From an uncultured Chloroflexota bacterium (GTDB taxonomy: Bacteria > Chloroflexota > Chloroflexia > Thermomicrobiales > UBA6265), in NCBI GenBank assembly GCA_937901745.1, contig CALGSZ010000165.1:1-24605 (forward strand): DNA of 24,605 bases, written 5' to 3'. The stretch's first letter is position 1; each line of letters starts with the position of its first letter. The translations under genes were made by a program, and so were the position numbers. Below, piece by piece: positions 6,999-14,112 of the stretch. Below the pieces are notes generated by a model, which did not search any database, was not told where the DNA came from, and was given only the letters and a program-made list of their open reading frames with translations.

Positions 6999-8102
6999 AT
7001 GGTCCTTCCACCGCCGCAGACGAAAGAGTTTCGCGATCGCATCCTGGAGTTGGAGGAGGCCTGCCGCAGCGAGCTGGAGCAATCAGTTCAGTCGATGAAC
7101 GAGATCCAGCTCCTCCTGCAGAAGACGAACAGCGAGGTGGAGAAACTCGCGGGCCGCGAGCTTCAGATGGCCAATCGCGTCCGCGACATGGAAATGCACC
7201 TCGACAACTACAGTCGCGAGGATATCCGAGACCTGTACAACACCGCGCACGAGGTGCAGCTTCGGCTGTTCATGATGCGCTCGCAGGCGGAGCAGCTGCA
7301 GAACCGCCAGCAGCACATCAAGGAGTACCAAGAGAAGCTCCGGCTCCTCATCGATCTTCTCAGCATTCAGGCGATTGCGAACGAAGACGAGCAGAGCGCT
7401 CCCGCGGCGCCGCGTGGCCGCACTGGAATGCTGAACGGCGAGGCAGCAGCTCCTGCGCCGAGCATCCTGAGCATCATCGAAGCCCAAGAGGACGAGCGGC
7501 TGCGCATCTCTCGCCAGATCCATGACGGGCCGACGCAGGCGTTGACGAACCTCATCCTGCGGGCTGAGATCTGCGAGCGGCTGCTCGACCGGGATCTCTC
7601 CGAGGCTCGCACCGAGCTAAGTGGCTTGAAGGCGATGATTGGCGCCTCGCTGCAGGAGACTCGCCGCCTGATCTTCGACCTGCGGCCAATGATCCTCGAC
7701 GACCTCGGTCTCGTTCCGACGCTGCGGCGCTACCTCACCGAGCTCGGTCGGATCAAGGGGATTCAGACGACGGTCAGCGGGCCGGAGCACGACATCGAGC
7801 TCAACACGACGATGCAGGTCGCCCTCTTCCGAATGGTGCAATCCATCCTCGCTGCCGTGCTCGCAGAGGGTATCGCGGAGACGATCGATGTCAGCGTCGA
7901 GCGTGAGGTGACGGTCGCGCGCATCCGAGTCGATGCGACGGCGGTTCAGACTGACCGGGCCGTGGTCGAGGAGCGCCTTCAGGAGGCGCACTTCCAGCAT
8001 CGAATACAGCTCCTGAGCGCGACCATGAAGACCGAGGCACGGGCGAATCGCGGCATCTCTATCGAGGTGATGATCCCTGTGCCGGAGGAGGCGACGGTTT
8101 AG
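6999..8102 (+). CDS. DegS/NarL-type sensor histidine kinase with degenerate ATPase domain
   Basis: The 367-residue soluble protein starts with a long coiled coil (about 5-125, rich in Leu, Gln and Glu), like DegS. A Pro/Ala linker then leads to a HisKA_3 dimerisation domain with the phospho-acceptor block RISRQIHDGPTQ (His175) and the following helix LQETRRLIFDLRPMILDDLGL, characteristic of NarX/DegS/DosS kinases. The HATPase half is abnormal. The N-box, normally like QExLxNVxKHA, reads MVQSILAAVLAEG, and no DxGxG G-box or GxGL box is seen before the final strand ISIEVMIPVPE. It may lack kinase activity and act as a phosphatase, a scaffold or a heterodimer partner. No signal peptide or membrane segment is visible. 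No response regulator gene is adjacent. ATG 6999 has GTAGGAG 6-7 bases upstream. Family assignment is good; loss of ATP binding is read from missing motifs. Confidence 0.85.
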   Translation: MVLPPPQTKEFRDRILELEEACRSELEQSVQSMNEIQLLLQKTNSEVEKLAGRELQMANRVRDMEMHLDNYSREDIRDLYNTAHEVQLRLFMMRSQAEQLQNRQQHIKEYQEKLRLLIDLLSIQAIANEDEQSAPAAPRGRTGMLNGEAAAPAPSILSIIEAQEDERLRISRQIHDGPTQALTNLILRAEICERLLDRDLSEARTELSGLKAMIGASLQETRRLIFDLRPMILDDLGLVPTLRRYLTELGRIKGIQTTVSGPEHDIELNTTMQVALFRMVQSILAAVLAEGIAETIDVSVEREVTVARIRVDATAVQTDRAVVEERLQEAHFQHRIQLLSATMKTEARANRGISIEVMIPVPEEATV

Positions 8103-8120
8103 GAGTCGCGTGCCTTGGTG

Positions 8121-8168
8121 TGGCAAGCCGGTTGCCGGCGGCGCACGGTGCGCCGGGTGGGCTAGCCA
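8121..8168. terminator. Strong GC hairpin after the kinase gene
   Basis: TGGCAAGCC (8121-8129) pairs with GGCTAGCCA (8160-8168) apart from one A-A mismatch, and encloses a second hairpin GGCGC/GCGCC. It begins 18 bases after the kinase stop. There is no T run, so it is either a Rho-type or poor intrinsic terminator, or a processing or stabilising structure. Confidence 0.4.
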
Positions 8169-8593
8169 AGACGGTTCCAGAAGGTCTCATCGGGGGACAT
8201 CCTGCGGACCCGCGTACCGGAAAGACTGAGAACAGCGTGTGATGTTCAGCGTCACGTAGCTGATCTAGGCTGGTAGCAGGGCCGGTCTGATCGCGCGAAC
8301 ATACTCTGAACTGTCTGCCGCGCCAGATCAGTCACTCCGGTCTTGATGGTGTCAGATCGGGACACCGTTGACGCGGGCGATGGCTGTCGTTGCCAGTCGT
8401 CCGGTGGAGAAAGGAGGGATCGCCGGCGAGACGGGAGCAAGATTGGGTGCGGCTCGATCGCGGCTCGTTCCGACGAGCTCTTGTTTGCAATTGTCTATGC
8501 GCCAGCGGAATGGCGCGTTCATCCTCGTCAGGGACGATCGCTCTCTTGGGCCACCCGATCAGACCTCCACAAAGGAGCCGGCGGCAACGCGCC
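8169..8593 (+). other. Hairpin-rich non-coding gap before the pilin gene
   Basis: No frame in this stretch looks coding. It contains an 11-bp stem with a 2-nt bulge (8287-8297 with 8319-8331) and a perfect 6-bp hairpin (GGTGTC/GACACC, 8348-8366). A ribosome-site-like AAAGGAGGG near 8410-8418 is followed by no plausible start. A second AAAGGAG (8571-8577) serves the pilin gene. I saw no clear sigma-70 promoter and no conserved c-di-GMP (GEMM) riboswitch motifs. It could be a long 5' leader of the pilin gene or a small RNA locus. Confidence 0.35.
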
Positions 8594-8782
8594 ATGAGAA
8601 CCGATAGCGTCTTACGCCGCATTCTTCGTCAATTCATTCACCCCACGGTGCACGACGGTCAGGCGCTTGTCGAGTACTCCTTGATCTTCGTGCTCTGCAT
8701 CATCGTCTGCTTCACGATCGTGCGAACCGTCGGCAACCAGATCATCGAGAACTACTGGAGGCTCGTCGGGGCGATGCCGTAG
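8594..8782 (+). CDS. Flp-type (type IVb) pilin-like small membrane protein
   Basis: This 62-residue protein has a short basic leader (MRTDSVLRRILRQFIHPTVHDG), then QALVEYSLIF continuing into one hydrophobic helix (about 23-46). That is the Flp/TadA pilin layout, with prepilin peptidase cleavage expected after the Gly before QALVEY and Glu at +5. Typical Flp pilins have A/G-rich helices; here the helix holds two Cys (FVLCIIVC). ATG 8594 follows AAAGGAG at 8571-8577, a long spacing of about 16 bases. No Tad secretion genes, prepilin peptidase or ATPase are nearby, so assembly would need genes elsewhere. A terminator follows. Function is inferred from the N-terminal motif. Confidence 0.75.
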   Translation: MRTDSVLRRILRQFIHPTVHDGQALVEYSLIFVLCIIVCFTIVRTVGNQIIENYWRLVGAMP

Positions 8783-8832
8783 CTGAACCGGTCGAGCTTG
8801 AACCCCGGTGTTAGTCCAACTTCGTCCAGACT

Positions 8833-8869
8833 GAAGCGGGTCGGTCGTTGCCGGCCCGCTTCTCTATTT
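8833..8869 (+). terminator. Intrinsic terminator after the pilin gene
   Basis: GAAGCGGG pairs perfectly with CCCGCTTC (8833-8840 with 8855-8862), with additional inner CGG/CCG pairing, and is followed by TCTATTT. It lies 50 bases after the pilin stop and separates it from the ABC transporter genes. Confidence 0.65.
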
Positions 8870-8976
8870 GCACGGACGCATCTCCCTCGCCGGCGCGACC
8901 TCCGGGTGATGTCAGAATGGCCCCGGCGGCGTACCATGGTGAAGCAAAGGATCGCTGTCCGAGGGAGCAACCATCC

Positions 8977-9741
8977 TTGATCGACGTTCGAGACCTTACA
9001 AAGCGCTATGCGGGGGGTGGCGGGATAACATCCTTGACGTTCCACGTGTCCGCCGGCGAACTCTTCGTCTTCCTCGGTCCGAACGGGGCTGGAAAAAGCA
9101 CCACGATCAAGATGCTGACCGGGCTGCTCACGCCCGACAGCGGAACGGCGCGGGTAGCGGGCCGGGATATCGTTCGGGAGCGGTTGGCGCTCAAGCGCGA
9201 GATCGGCTACATGGCCGAGCAGCCGTTCCTCTACGACAAGCTCAGCGGCCGGGAGTTCCTCCGCTTCATCGGCGACGTTCACAGTCTCCCGCGTGCGGTT
9301 CGCGATCGCCGCATCAACGAACTGCTCCAGGCATTCGAGCTCGGCGCGGCTGGCGATGACTTGATCGAGACCTACTCGCAGGGGATGAGGCAGAAGATTG
9401 CGCTCGCCTCTGTCTTGATCCACGAGCCGCGCGTTCTCTTCCTCGATGAGCCGACGAACGGACTCGACCCGCGCAGCGCGAGGTTGGTCAAAGACATTCT
9501 CCGTCAAATCTGCGACCGCGGCGCGACGGTCTTTCTGACGACTCACGTGCTGGAGATCGCGGAGCAGATGTGTGATCGGGTCGGCATTTTGAATGAGGGA
9601 CGCCTGATCGCCCTCGGCACGCTTGAGGATCTGCGCCAGCAGGTCTCGATGCCCGGCGCGAGCCTAGAGTCGCTCTTCCTGCATCTGACCGGCCGGGCGG
9701 ACTCAACTGCCCTCGATCTTTACGCCGGCGTATTCAGATGA
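8977..9741 (+). CDS. ABC exporter ATP-binding protein (ABC-2 type)
   Basis: The 254-residue ATPase has Walker A GPNGAGKST (34-42), signature YSQGMRQK (133-140), Walker B VLFLDEP with catalytic Glu (about 153-159), a D-loop (GLDPRS) and the switch His in TTHVLE (His190). This is the CcmA/NatA-type arrangement of ATPases that power ABC-2 exporters. I chose TTG 8977 because GAGGGA lies 10 bases upstream and the product begins as the family does (MIDVRDLTKRY). The open frame extends upstream to ATG 8848 and ATG 8917, but that extension is Pro/Arg-rich and unlike the family. The stop overlaps the permease start by 4 bases (ATGA), so the two subunits are translationally coupled. The cargo is unknown. 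Confidence 0.9.
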   Translation: MIDVRDLTKRYAGGGGITSLTFHVSAGELFVFLGPNGAGKSTTIKMLTGLLTPDSGTARVAGRDIVRERLALKREIGYMAEQPFLYDKLSGREFLRFIGDVHSLPRAVRDRRINELLQAFELGAAGDDLIETYSQGMRQKIALASVLIHEPRVLFLDEPTNGLDPRSARLVKDILRQICDRGATVFLTTHVLEIAEQMCDRVGILNEGRLIALGTLEDLRQQVSMPGASLESLFLHLTGRADSTALDLYAGVFR

Positions 9742-11456
9742 GCCAGGCCGTCGGATTCGTCCCCGAACGTCGAGCGAGATGGGATGGAGCCCTGGCCAGG
9801 GCGCTTGTGCGCGTGCAAGTGCGCAGCGCGTGGAACCGGATGCGATTTGGCGCGTCGCGTCATCCCGGTCGCATGGCGGCGCTGATCCTAATCGTCCTGC
9901 CGGCGCTCGCGTTGCTCGCCACCATGCTCCTGGTAGCGCTAGGGCAGGGATTTGCCCGCGCTGATGGCGACGCAGAAGCGACCGCCATGCTGGGCGTCCT
10001 CCTGACGCTGGCGCTGCTCGGCTCATTCATCGGCGCGATGACCGCCTCGCTCCAATCGCTTTATCTCGCCCGCGACTTGACCTTCTTGATGACGCTGCCG
10101 ATTCCGCTGCGGATGGTCTTCGCGGGCAAGGTCTTGGAAGCAACGATAGGATCATTGCCGGGTGGTCTGCTTGCCATGGTCGCTATCGCGGCGTTCGGGA
10201 TACGCCGCGATGCCTCCTGGCTCCTCATTCCGGTGGCGTTCCTGATCGTCTATCTGCTTATGCTCCTCGCCACCGCCATCGCCGCCGCAATTGTCGCGCT
10301 CGTCGTCGGCGTGGTCCCAGTCAAACGGATCCGGAGCGTCCTCCTCGCGGTGATTCTGCTCGTCGTCTTGCTGGCGTTGACGGCCTGGACGGCACTCGCG
10401 CCTTCGAGGGCTTCACTCGAGAATGGTGAGGCGCTCGGCAGGCTAGAAGGTGCGCTGCGCTGGCTGCCCACCGGTCATGCGGGGGCAGCCGCGCTTGCCG
10501 CCGCGCGGATGCGACCACTCGACCTCGCGGTCGAGTCGGGGGTGTTGCTCCTTGCGACGGTGGCCGCCCTCATCATGGCGTTCCAGGTGTTTGCGCGGAC
10601 GTTTTCGCGCAGCGTCGGGTTGGCCGAGAGCATCCCTTCCACGCGGTCGGGCCGCGCGTTCGGGCGGTGGACGGCGGCCGCCGTGCGGCCATTGCCTTCA
10701 GCAGTTGGCGCGATCGTGCTCAAGGAGTGGCTGACAACCGCGCGCGATCTTCGCCGCTTGAGTGGGGCGATCTGGCCGCTCGGGATGGTGCTGTTCTACG
10801 CCGCAACAGCCAGTCGCCGTGTCTCAGCCGAGGGAGACGGCGCCTATCGCTTCTGGCTCGAGCATGGCGCGTTCGCGCTGGTCCCGTGGGGAATCTCTCT
10901 CGGCTCGACGATCTACGCGATCGGGATGGAACAGCGAGGCATTCAACTGCTCCGCCTGATCCCGGTCTCAACCGGGCGACTCCTGCTCGCCAAGTTCCTC
11001 GCGGCGTTCATTCCGATCTTGCTCGTGAGCGAAGTGATCGCGTTCGTTGCGGTCGGCCTGCATCGCCCCTCGCTGAACGACGCGGCCTCGCTCCTCGCCT
11101 TGGTGGCGTGGACCTCATTCGGCTTCGTCGCGATCGACTTGGCCGCTTCCGCCATCGCTCCAAACTTCGATGCGCCGCACGTGCAGCGGTCGGTGGAGCT
11201 TGTCGGGCGGGCTGCAGGACTCGTGGCCGGCTCGTTGTTCGGCCTGGCCACCGCTGTCGGCACGGCACGACTCGTCATGTTCTCCGCCGGAGCGCCGGAG
11301 TCTTGGCGCGGCGCGCTGGAGTGGGAGCTAGGCGGCATGACGCCGCTTGGCTGGCCTCTGATCGTGGCCGCGTTTGCGTTGGCGGCCGGTGTGGTGGGAT
11401 TTGCCTTGGTCACGGCGAAGCGCTCGCTCGACCGCCTGATCGAGCACGGTCCCTGA
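9738..11456 (+). CDS. ABC exporter permease (ABC-2 type, fused-length)
   Basis: This 572-residue integral membrane protein has about a dozen hydrophobic segments, in two clusters (about 50-210 and 265-300, then 345-555), separated by a polar middle stretch. The repeated pattern of RDLTFLMTLPI in the first half and MEQRGIQLLRLIPVS in the second suggests two homologous ABC-2-like halves in one chain. Each is a cytoplasmic loop placed before a long transmembrane bundle and resembles the 'MxxE...L..LP(I/V)S' element of ABC-2 permeases. It starts inside the ATPase stop codon. The pair could export a lipid, peptide or drug; nothing nearby defines the cargo. It ends 17 bp from the convergent dnaJ stop. 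Confidence 0.82.
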   Translation: MSQAVGFVPERRARWDGALARALVRVQVRSAWNRMRFGASRHPGRMAALILIVLPALALLATMLLVALGQGFARADGDAEATAMLGVLLTLALLGSFIGAMTASLQSLYLARDLTFLMTLPIPLRMVFAGKVLEATIGSLPGGLLAMVAIAAFGIRRDASWLLIPVAFLIVYLLMLLATAIAAAIVALVVGVVPVKRIRSVLLAVILLVVLLALTAWTALAPSRASLENGEALGRLEGALRWLPTGHAGAAALAAARMRPLDLAVESGVLLLATVAALIMAFQVFARTFSRSVGLAESIPSTRSGRAFGRWTAAAVRPLPSAVGAIVLKEWLTTARDLRRLSGAIWPLGMVLFYAATASRRVSAEGDGAYRFWLEHGAFALVPWGISLGSTIYAIGMEQRGIQLLRLIPVSTGRLLLAKFLAAFIPILLVSEVIAFVAVGLHRPSLNDAASLLALVAWTSFGFVAIDLAASAIAPNFDAPHVQRSVELVGRAAGLVAGSLFGLATAVGTARLVMFSAGAPESWRGALEWELGGMTPLGWPLIVAAFALAAGVVGFALVTAKRSLDRLIEHGP

Positions 11457-11473
11457 GCGCCGGGCGCCGCGTC

Positions 11474-12610
11474 TCAGACGCCGAGCGCGTCCTTGACCTT
11501 GTCGAAAAAACCCCGTGGCGCTGGTTGAGGGCGCTGGTCTTCGCCGAACGTCTGCGCAAGTTGCTCGACGAGGGCGCGCTGCTCCTCGGTGAGATGCTTG
11601 GGGATGACCACGTGAACAGTCACGATTTGATCGCCACGGTCGCCGCCGCGCATGTCCGGGACACCCTTGCCGCGTAGGCGGAACTGCTGCCCAGATTGAG
11701 TTCCGGCAGGCAGCTTGAAGGCGACTGGGCCGTCAAGCGTCTCGATCTCGATTTCGTCGCCCAGCATCGCCTGCGCGACGTTGACGCCGATCTCCAGATG
11801 AATCGTCTTACCCTGTCGCGTGAAGTGCGGATGCGGCTTGATCCGGAACTTGACGTAGAGGTTCCCCGGCGCGCCGCCCTGGGGTGAGGCTTCACCCTGG
11901 CCGCTAAGCCGCAGCGTCGAGCTCTCGTCGACGCCCGGCGGAATGGTAACGGTGATCGTCCGCGCTACGCTCACGCGACCGCGCCCACGGCACCGAGGGC
12001 AGGGATCCGAGATCTGCACGCCGTCGCCGCCGCACGTCGGACACGTCGTCGCGGTCATGAACTGACCGAGGATCGTCTGCTGGACACGCCGGACCTCGCC
12101 GCTACCGCCGCACGTCGGGCAGCGAGGCGGGGTCTGCCCGTCGCGCATGCGCGTGCCGTGACACGCGTCACATGTCTCGAGGCGGGTGATCTCGACATCC
12201 TTTTCCGTGCCGAAGACCGCTTCCTCGAACGTCAGGTCGAGGGTGATCTGGAGGTCGCGACCGGGCGCGGGAGCGGATCGCCGCCGAGACGAGGACGCGG
12301 CGCCGAAGATGGTCTCGAAGATGTCGCTGAACGGCGAGGCGCCGAAGCCGAACGGATCGGCCCCCATACCGCCCATGCCGCCCATCCCGTTCGCCGCGTG
12401 GCCAAACCGGTCATACGCCGCGCGCCGCTCCGGGTCTGACAAAACTTCGTAGGCTTCGTTGATTTCCTTGAACTTTTCGTCGGCGCCAGGCGACTTATTG
12501 ACGTCAGGGTGATACTCGCGAGCCAGACGTCGATACGCTCGGCGCAACTCCTCGGCCGTTGCCGTTCGGCTCACGCCGAGCACTTCATAATAGTCGCGTT
12601 TGGTGGTCAT
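11474..12610 (-). CDS. dnaJ: Chaperone DnaJ (type A Hsp40)
   Basis: The 378-residue co-chaperone stimulates DnaK ATPase and hands over unfolded proteins. It has a complete J domain (about 5-70) with HPD in YHPDVNK, a Gly/Met/Phe-rich linker (GMGGMGGMGADPFGF), and four zinc-finger CxxCxGxG repeats reading CDACHGTR, CPTCGGSG, CPTCGGDG and CPRCRGRG. The two client-binding beta domains follow, and a short basic tail ends the protein. Neither dnaK nor grpE is in the window, so this is a separate dnaJ copy. ATG 12610 has only a weak upstream AGG. A strong promoter and a perfect CIRCE lie upstream, indicating HrcA-controlled heat-shock expression. Confidence 0.96.
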   Translation of the reverse strand: MTTKRDYYEVLGVSRTATAEELRRAYRRLAREYHPDVNKSPGADEKFKEINEAYEVLSDPERRAAYDRFGHAANGMGGMGGMGADPFGFGASPFSDIFETIFGAASSSRRRSAPAPGRDLQITLDLTFEEAVFGTEKDVEITRLETCDACHGTRMRDGQTPPRCPTCGGSGEVRRVQQTILGQFMTATTCPTCGGDGVQISDPCPRCRGRGRVSVARTITVTIPPGVDESSTLRLSGQGEASPQGGAPGNLYVKFRIKPHPHFTRQGKTIHLEIGVNVAQAMLGDEIEIETLDGPVAFKLPAGTQSGQQFRLRGKGVPDMRGGDRGDQIVTVHVVIPKHLTEEQRALVEQLAQTFGEDQRPQPAPRGFFDKVKDALGV

Positions 12611-12713
12611 CCTAGATTATGGGCCAGATCGATGGTGCGTCGGGTCTGTCAGCGGCAACCGCCGATGGCGAGAGCGAACGTAGCTGGCGGCTACCGAAGA
12701 CTCTCGAAAGTGA

Positions 12714-12741
12714 AGTATAGCGGTGAGGAAGGCGCAGTCAA
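12714..12741 (-). promoter_or_regulatory. Promoter of dnaJ
   Basis: On the minus strand TTGACT (12741-12736) and TATACT (12719-12714) are 16 bases apart, each with 5/6 consensus matches. Transcription would start near 12707, leaving a leader of about 97 nt. The CIRCE element begins 7 bases upstream of the -35. Confidence 0.7.
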
Positions 12742-12748
12742 GACGAAC

Positions 12749-12775
12749 TTAGCACTCTGGAGTGCTGAGTGCTAA
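12749..12775. promoter_or_regulatory. CIRCE element (HrcA operator)
   Basis: TTAGCACTC, nine bases, then GAGTGCTAA is an exact match to the CIRCE consensus bound by the heat-shock repressor HrcA. It lies upstream of the dnaJ promoter on one side and 56 bp before a GNAT gene on the other. The nine-base spacer itself contains AGTGCT, and further GTGCT copies follow to 12783, so part of the site belongs to a short local repeat. CIRCE usually overlaps the start site, so the position just upstream of -35 is less typical. Confidence 0.7.
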
Positions 12776-12830
12776 GTGCTGAGAGGAGAGGGGTGGGCCG
12801 AGGGGTGAGTATACGTGGGGGTGGGGTGAG
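12776..12830. repeat. G-rich low-complexity tract
   Basis: This stretch is almost only G, A and T on the plus strand, with runs of three to five G (GGGGTGGG, GGGGGTGGGG). It joins CIRCE to the GNAT start and supplies its ribosome site. A GTATAC near 12809-12814 is the only promoter-like word. It resembles the tract at 21763-21876. Confidence 0.4.
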
Positions 12831-13376
12831 GTGATTGTTGGTAAGAGGGTGCGGCTGCGGCCGATACGGCGTGAGGACGTGCCGGTTCTTCTGAGGTGGA
12901 TGAATGATTCTGAGCTGATGCGGCTCTGGGCGCGGCCGGTGCCGTTGGTCACGGAGCAGGAGCTGCTTCGCGATCTGGAGGGGCGCTTTTCCCGCTTCGA
13001 CGTGGCGGGTTACTTCATGATTGAGCGCGAGGATGGCGCGCCGATCGGTCGGATCGATTTTGAGGGACTCGATGAGCGGACACGCTCCGCGGAAGTCATG
13101 CTCTTGATCGGTGAGGCGGAATCACGCGGTCGAGGTTACGGCACGGATGCATTGATCACGCTGCTCGGCTACCTCTTCCGTCAGCGCAACCTCCACCGTG
13201 TCTGGCTAGGTGTTCTCGACTGGAATGCGCCGGCGATTCGCAGTTATGAGAAGGTCGGATTCACTGTCGAGGGAAGACTCCGGGAAGATCTGTATTTCGA
13301 TGGGCGGTATCACGACCAGCTCGTGATGAGCATTCTCCGCGACGAGTTTGAAATGCGTTGGCCAGTATCGGAATGA
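12831..13376 (+). CDS. GNAT N-acetyltransferase, RimJ/RimL type
   Basis: The 181-residue protein matches the RimJ/RimL/SpeG-like GNAT fold. An N-terminal strand-helix VRLRPIRREDVPVLLRWMND is followed by a central strand IGRIDFEGLD, the acetyl-CoA pyrophosphate loop RGRGYGTDAL (about 100-109), then WLGVLDWNAPAIRSYEKVGF (NxxAxxxYEKxGF motif) and a terminal strand. Such enzymes acetylate amino groups of proteins or small molecules; the substrate cannot be read. The start is GTG 12831, with GGGGTGAG directly before it. CIRCE 56 bp upstream could affect its expression. Confidence 0.88.
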   Translation: MIVGKRVRLRPIRREDVPVLLRWMNDSELMRLWARPVPLVTEQELLRDLEGRFSRFDVAGYFMIEREDGAPIGRIDFEGLDERTRSAEVMLLIGEAESRGRGYGTDALITLLGYLFRQRNLHRVWLGVLDWNAPAIRSYEKVGFTVEGRLREDLYFDGRYHDQLVMSILRDEFEMRWPVSE

Positions 13377-13412
13377 GGCATGCTCGCCAGAAGTGAGGCT
13401 CAACCCGCGGCG

Positions 13413-13490
13413 TATACTCAGGTGGGCTGGGACGGAAACCCGCGGTCGCGTTCCGGATGCCCGGAACGCGCGTCGTCTCGGAGAACGACA
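13413..13490 (+). promoter_or_regulatory. -10 box and folded leader of the molybdoenzyme gene
   Basis: TATACT (13413-13418) is a good -10 box, without a recognisable -35 at 16-18 bases. The leader then carries a perfect 9-bp hairpin with a 4-nt loop (13448-13456 with 13461-13469). A second, 5-bp hairpin (GTCGT/ACGAC, 13472-13489) follows, with the ribosome site GGAG (13480-13483) in its loop. No Moco-RNA motif match was recognised. Confidence 0.4.
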
Positions 13491-13491
13491 G

Positions 13492-14100
13492 ATGGTATTT
13501 CGCTCGCTCGGATTGAAGCGCCCGAAGATCCCGCCGGAGCTCGCTGAACGCCTGCCGCCCGGACAGTATCTCACTGAGCGCTGGCCCGTCCTGCATTACG
13601 GACCAGTGCCAGACTTCGATCCGGCGACGTGGGATTTCCGCGTCTTTGGCCTCGTCGAGCGGCCGCTCCGCCTGACGTGGGAGGAGTTCCAGCGTCTGCC
13701 GCAAATCAGCGTCACTGCCGACATGCACTGCGTCACTCGCTGGAGCCGCCTCGATAACCACTGGGAAGGGGTGGCCTTCAAGACCATCCTCGATCTCGTT
13801 CAGCCGAAGCCGGAGGCGCGGTTCGTCCTCTTCCACTGCGACGGTGGCTACACGACGAACCTGCCGCTAGAGGTCGTTGATGACGACGACGTGCTCCTCG
13901 CGCTCAAGCACGATGGTCAGGTCTTGACCCCGGACCATGGCTATCCCGTGCGGGCGGTCGTGCCGAAGCGATACGCGTGGAAGAGTGCCAAGTGGCTGCG
14001 GGCGATCGAGTTCCTGGCCGAGGACAAGCCGGGATTCTGGGAGCAGTACGGCTACCACAACAACGCGGACTTCTGGAAAGAGGAGCGATTCGCGGAGTGA
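13492..14100 (+). CDS. Sulfite oxidase-like molybdopterin-dependent oxidoreductase
   Basis: The 202-residue protein is a stand-alone oxidoreductase molybdopterin-binding domain (sulfite oxidase / MsrP fold). Diagnostic segments are WDFRVFGLVERPLRLTWEEF, then ADMHCVTRWSRLDNHWEGV, whose Cys is the expected molybdenum ligand. The HCDGGYTTNLPLE segment and YPVRAVVPKRYAWKSAKWLRAIEF are also typical. There is no signal peptide, haem domain or dimerisation domain, so it should be cytoplasmic and act with an unknown electron partner. Many bacteria carry such short 'sulfite oxidase-like' enzymes of unknown substrate. ATG 13492 has GGAG 8 bases upstream; the open frame continues upstream without coding character. 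It is convergent with the ADP-ribosylglycohydrolase gene, 12 bp away. Confidence 0.9.
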   Translation: MVFRSLGLKRPKIPPELAERLPPGQYLTERWPVLHYGPVPDFDPATWDFRVFGLVERPLRLTWEEFQRLPQISVTADMHCVTRWSRLDNHWEGVAFKTILDLVQPKPEARFVLFHCDGGYTTNLPLEVVDDDDVLLALKHDGQVLTPDHGYPVRAVVPKRYAWKSAKWLRAIEFLAEDKPGFWEQYGYHNNADFWKEERFAE

Positions 14101-14112
14101 GCGGTTGGCCGC

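Noticed and set aside
8103..8593. c-di-GMP riboswitch before the pilin gene
   Set aside because: A GGTAGCAGGG word recalls class I GEMM RNA, but the conserved GGCAAACC and GGGACGCAAAGCC parts are not found.
8368..8607. 79-codon plus-strand frame overlapping the pilin start
   Set aside because: Different frame from the pilin, no domain, and no ribosome site suits its start.
12749..12952. Minus-strand 67-codon frame running from the GNAT gene into CIRCE
   Set aside because: Low-complexity Ser/Pro/Leu product produced by the G-rich tract; it lies over the GNAT start and the HrcA site.
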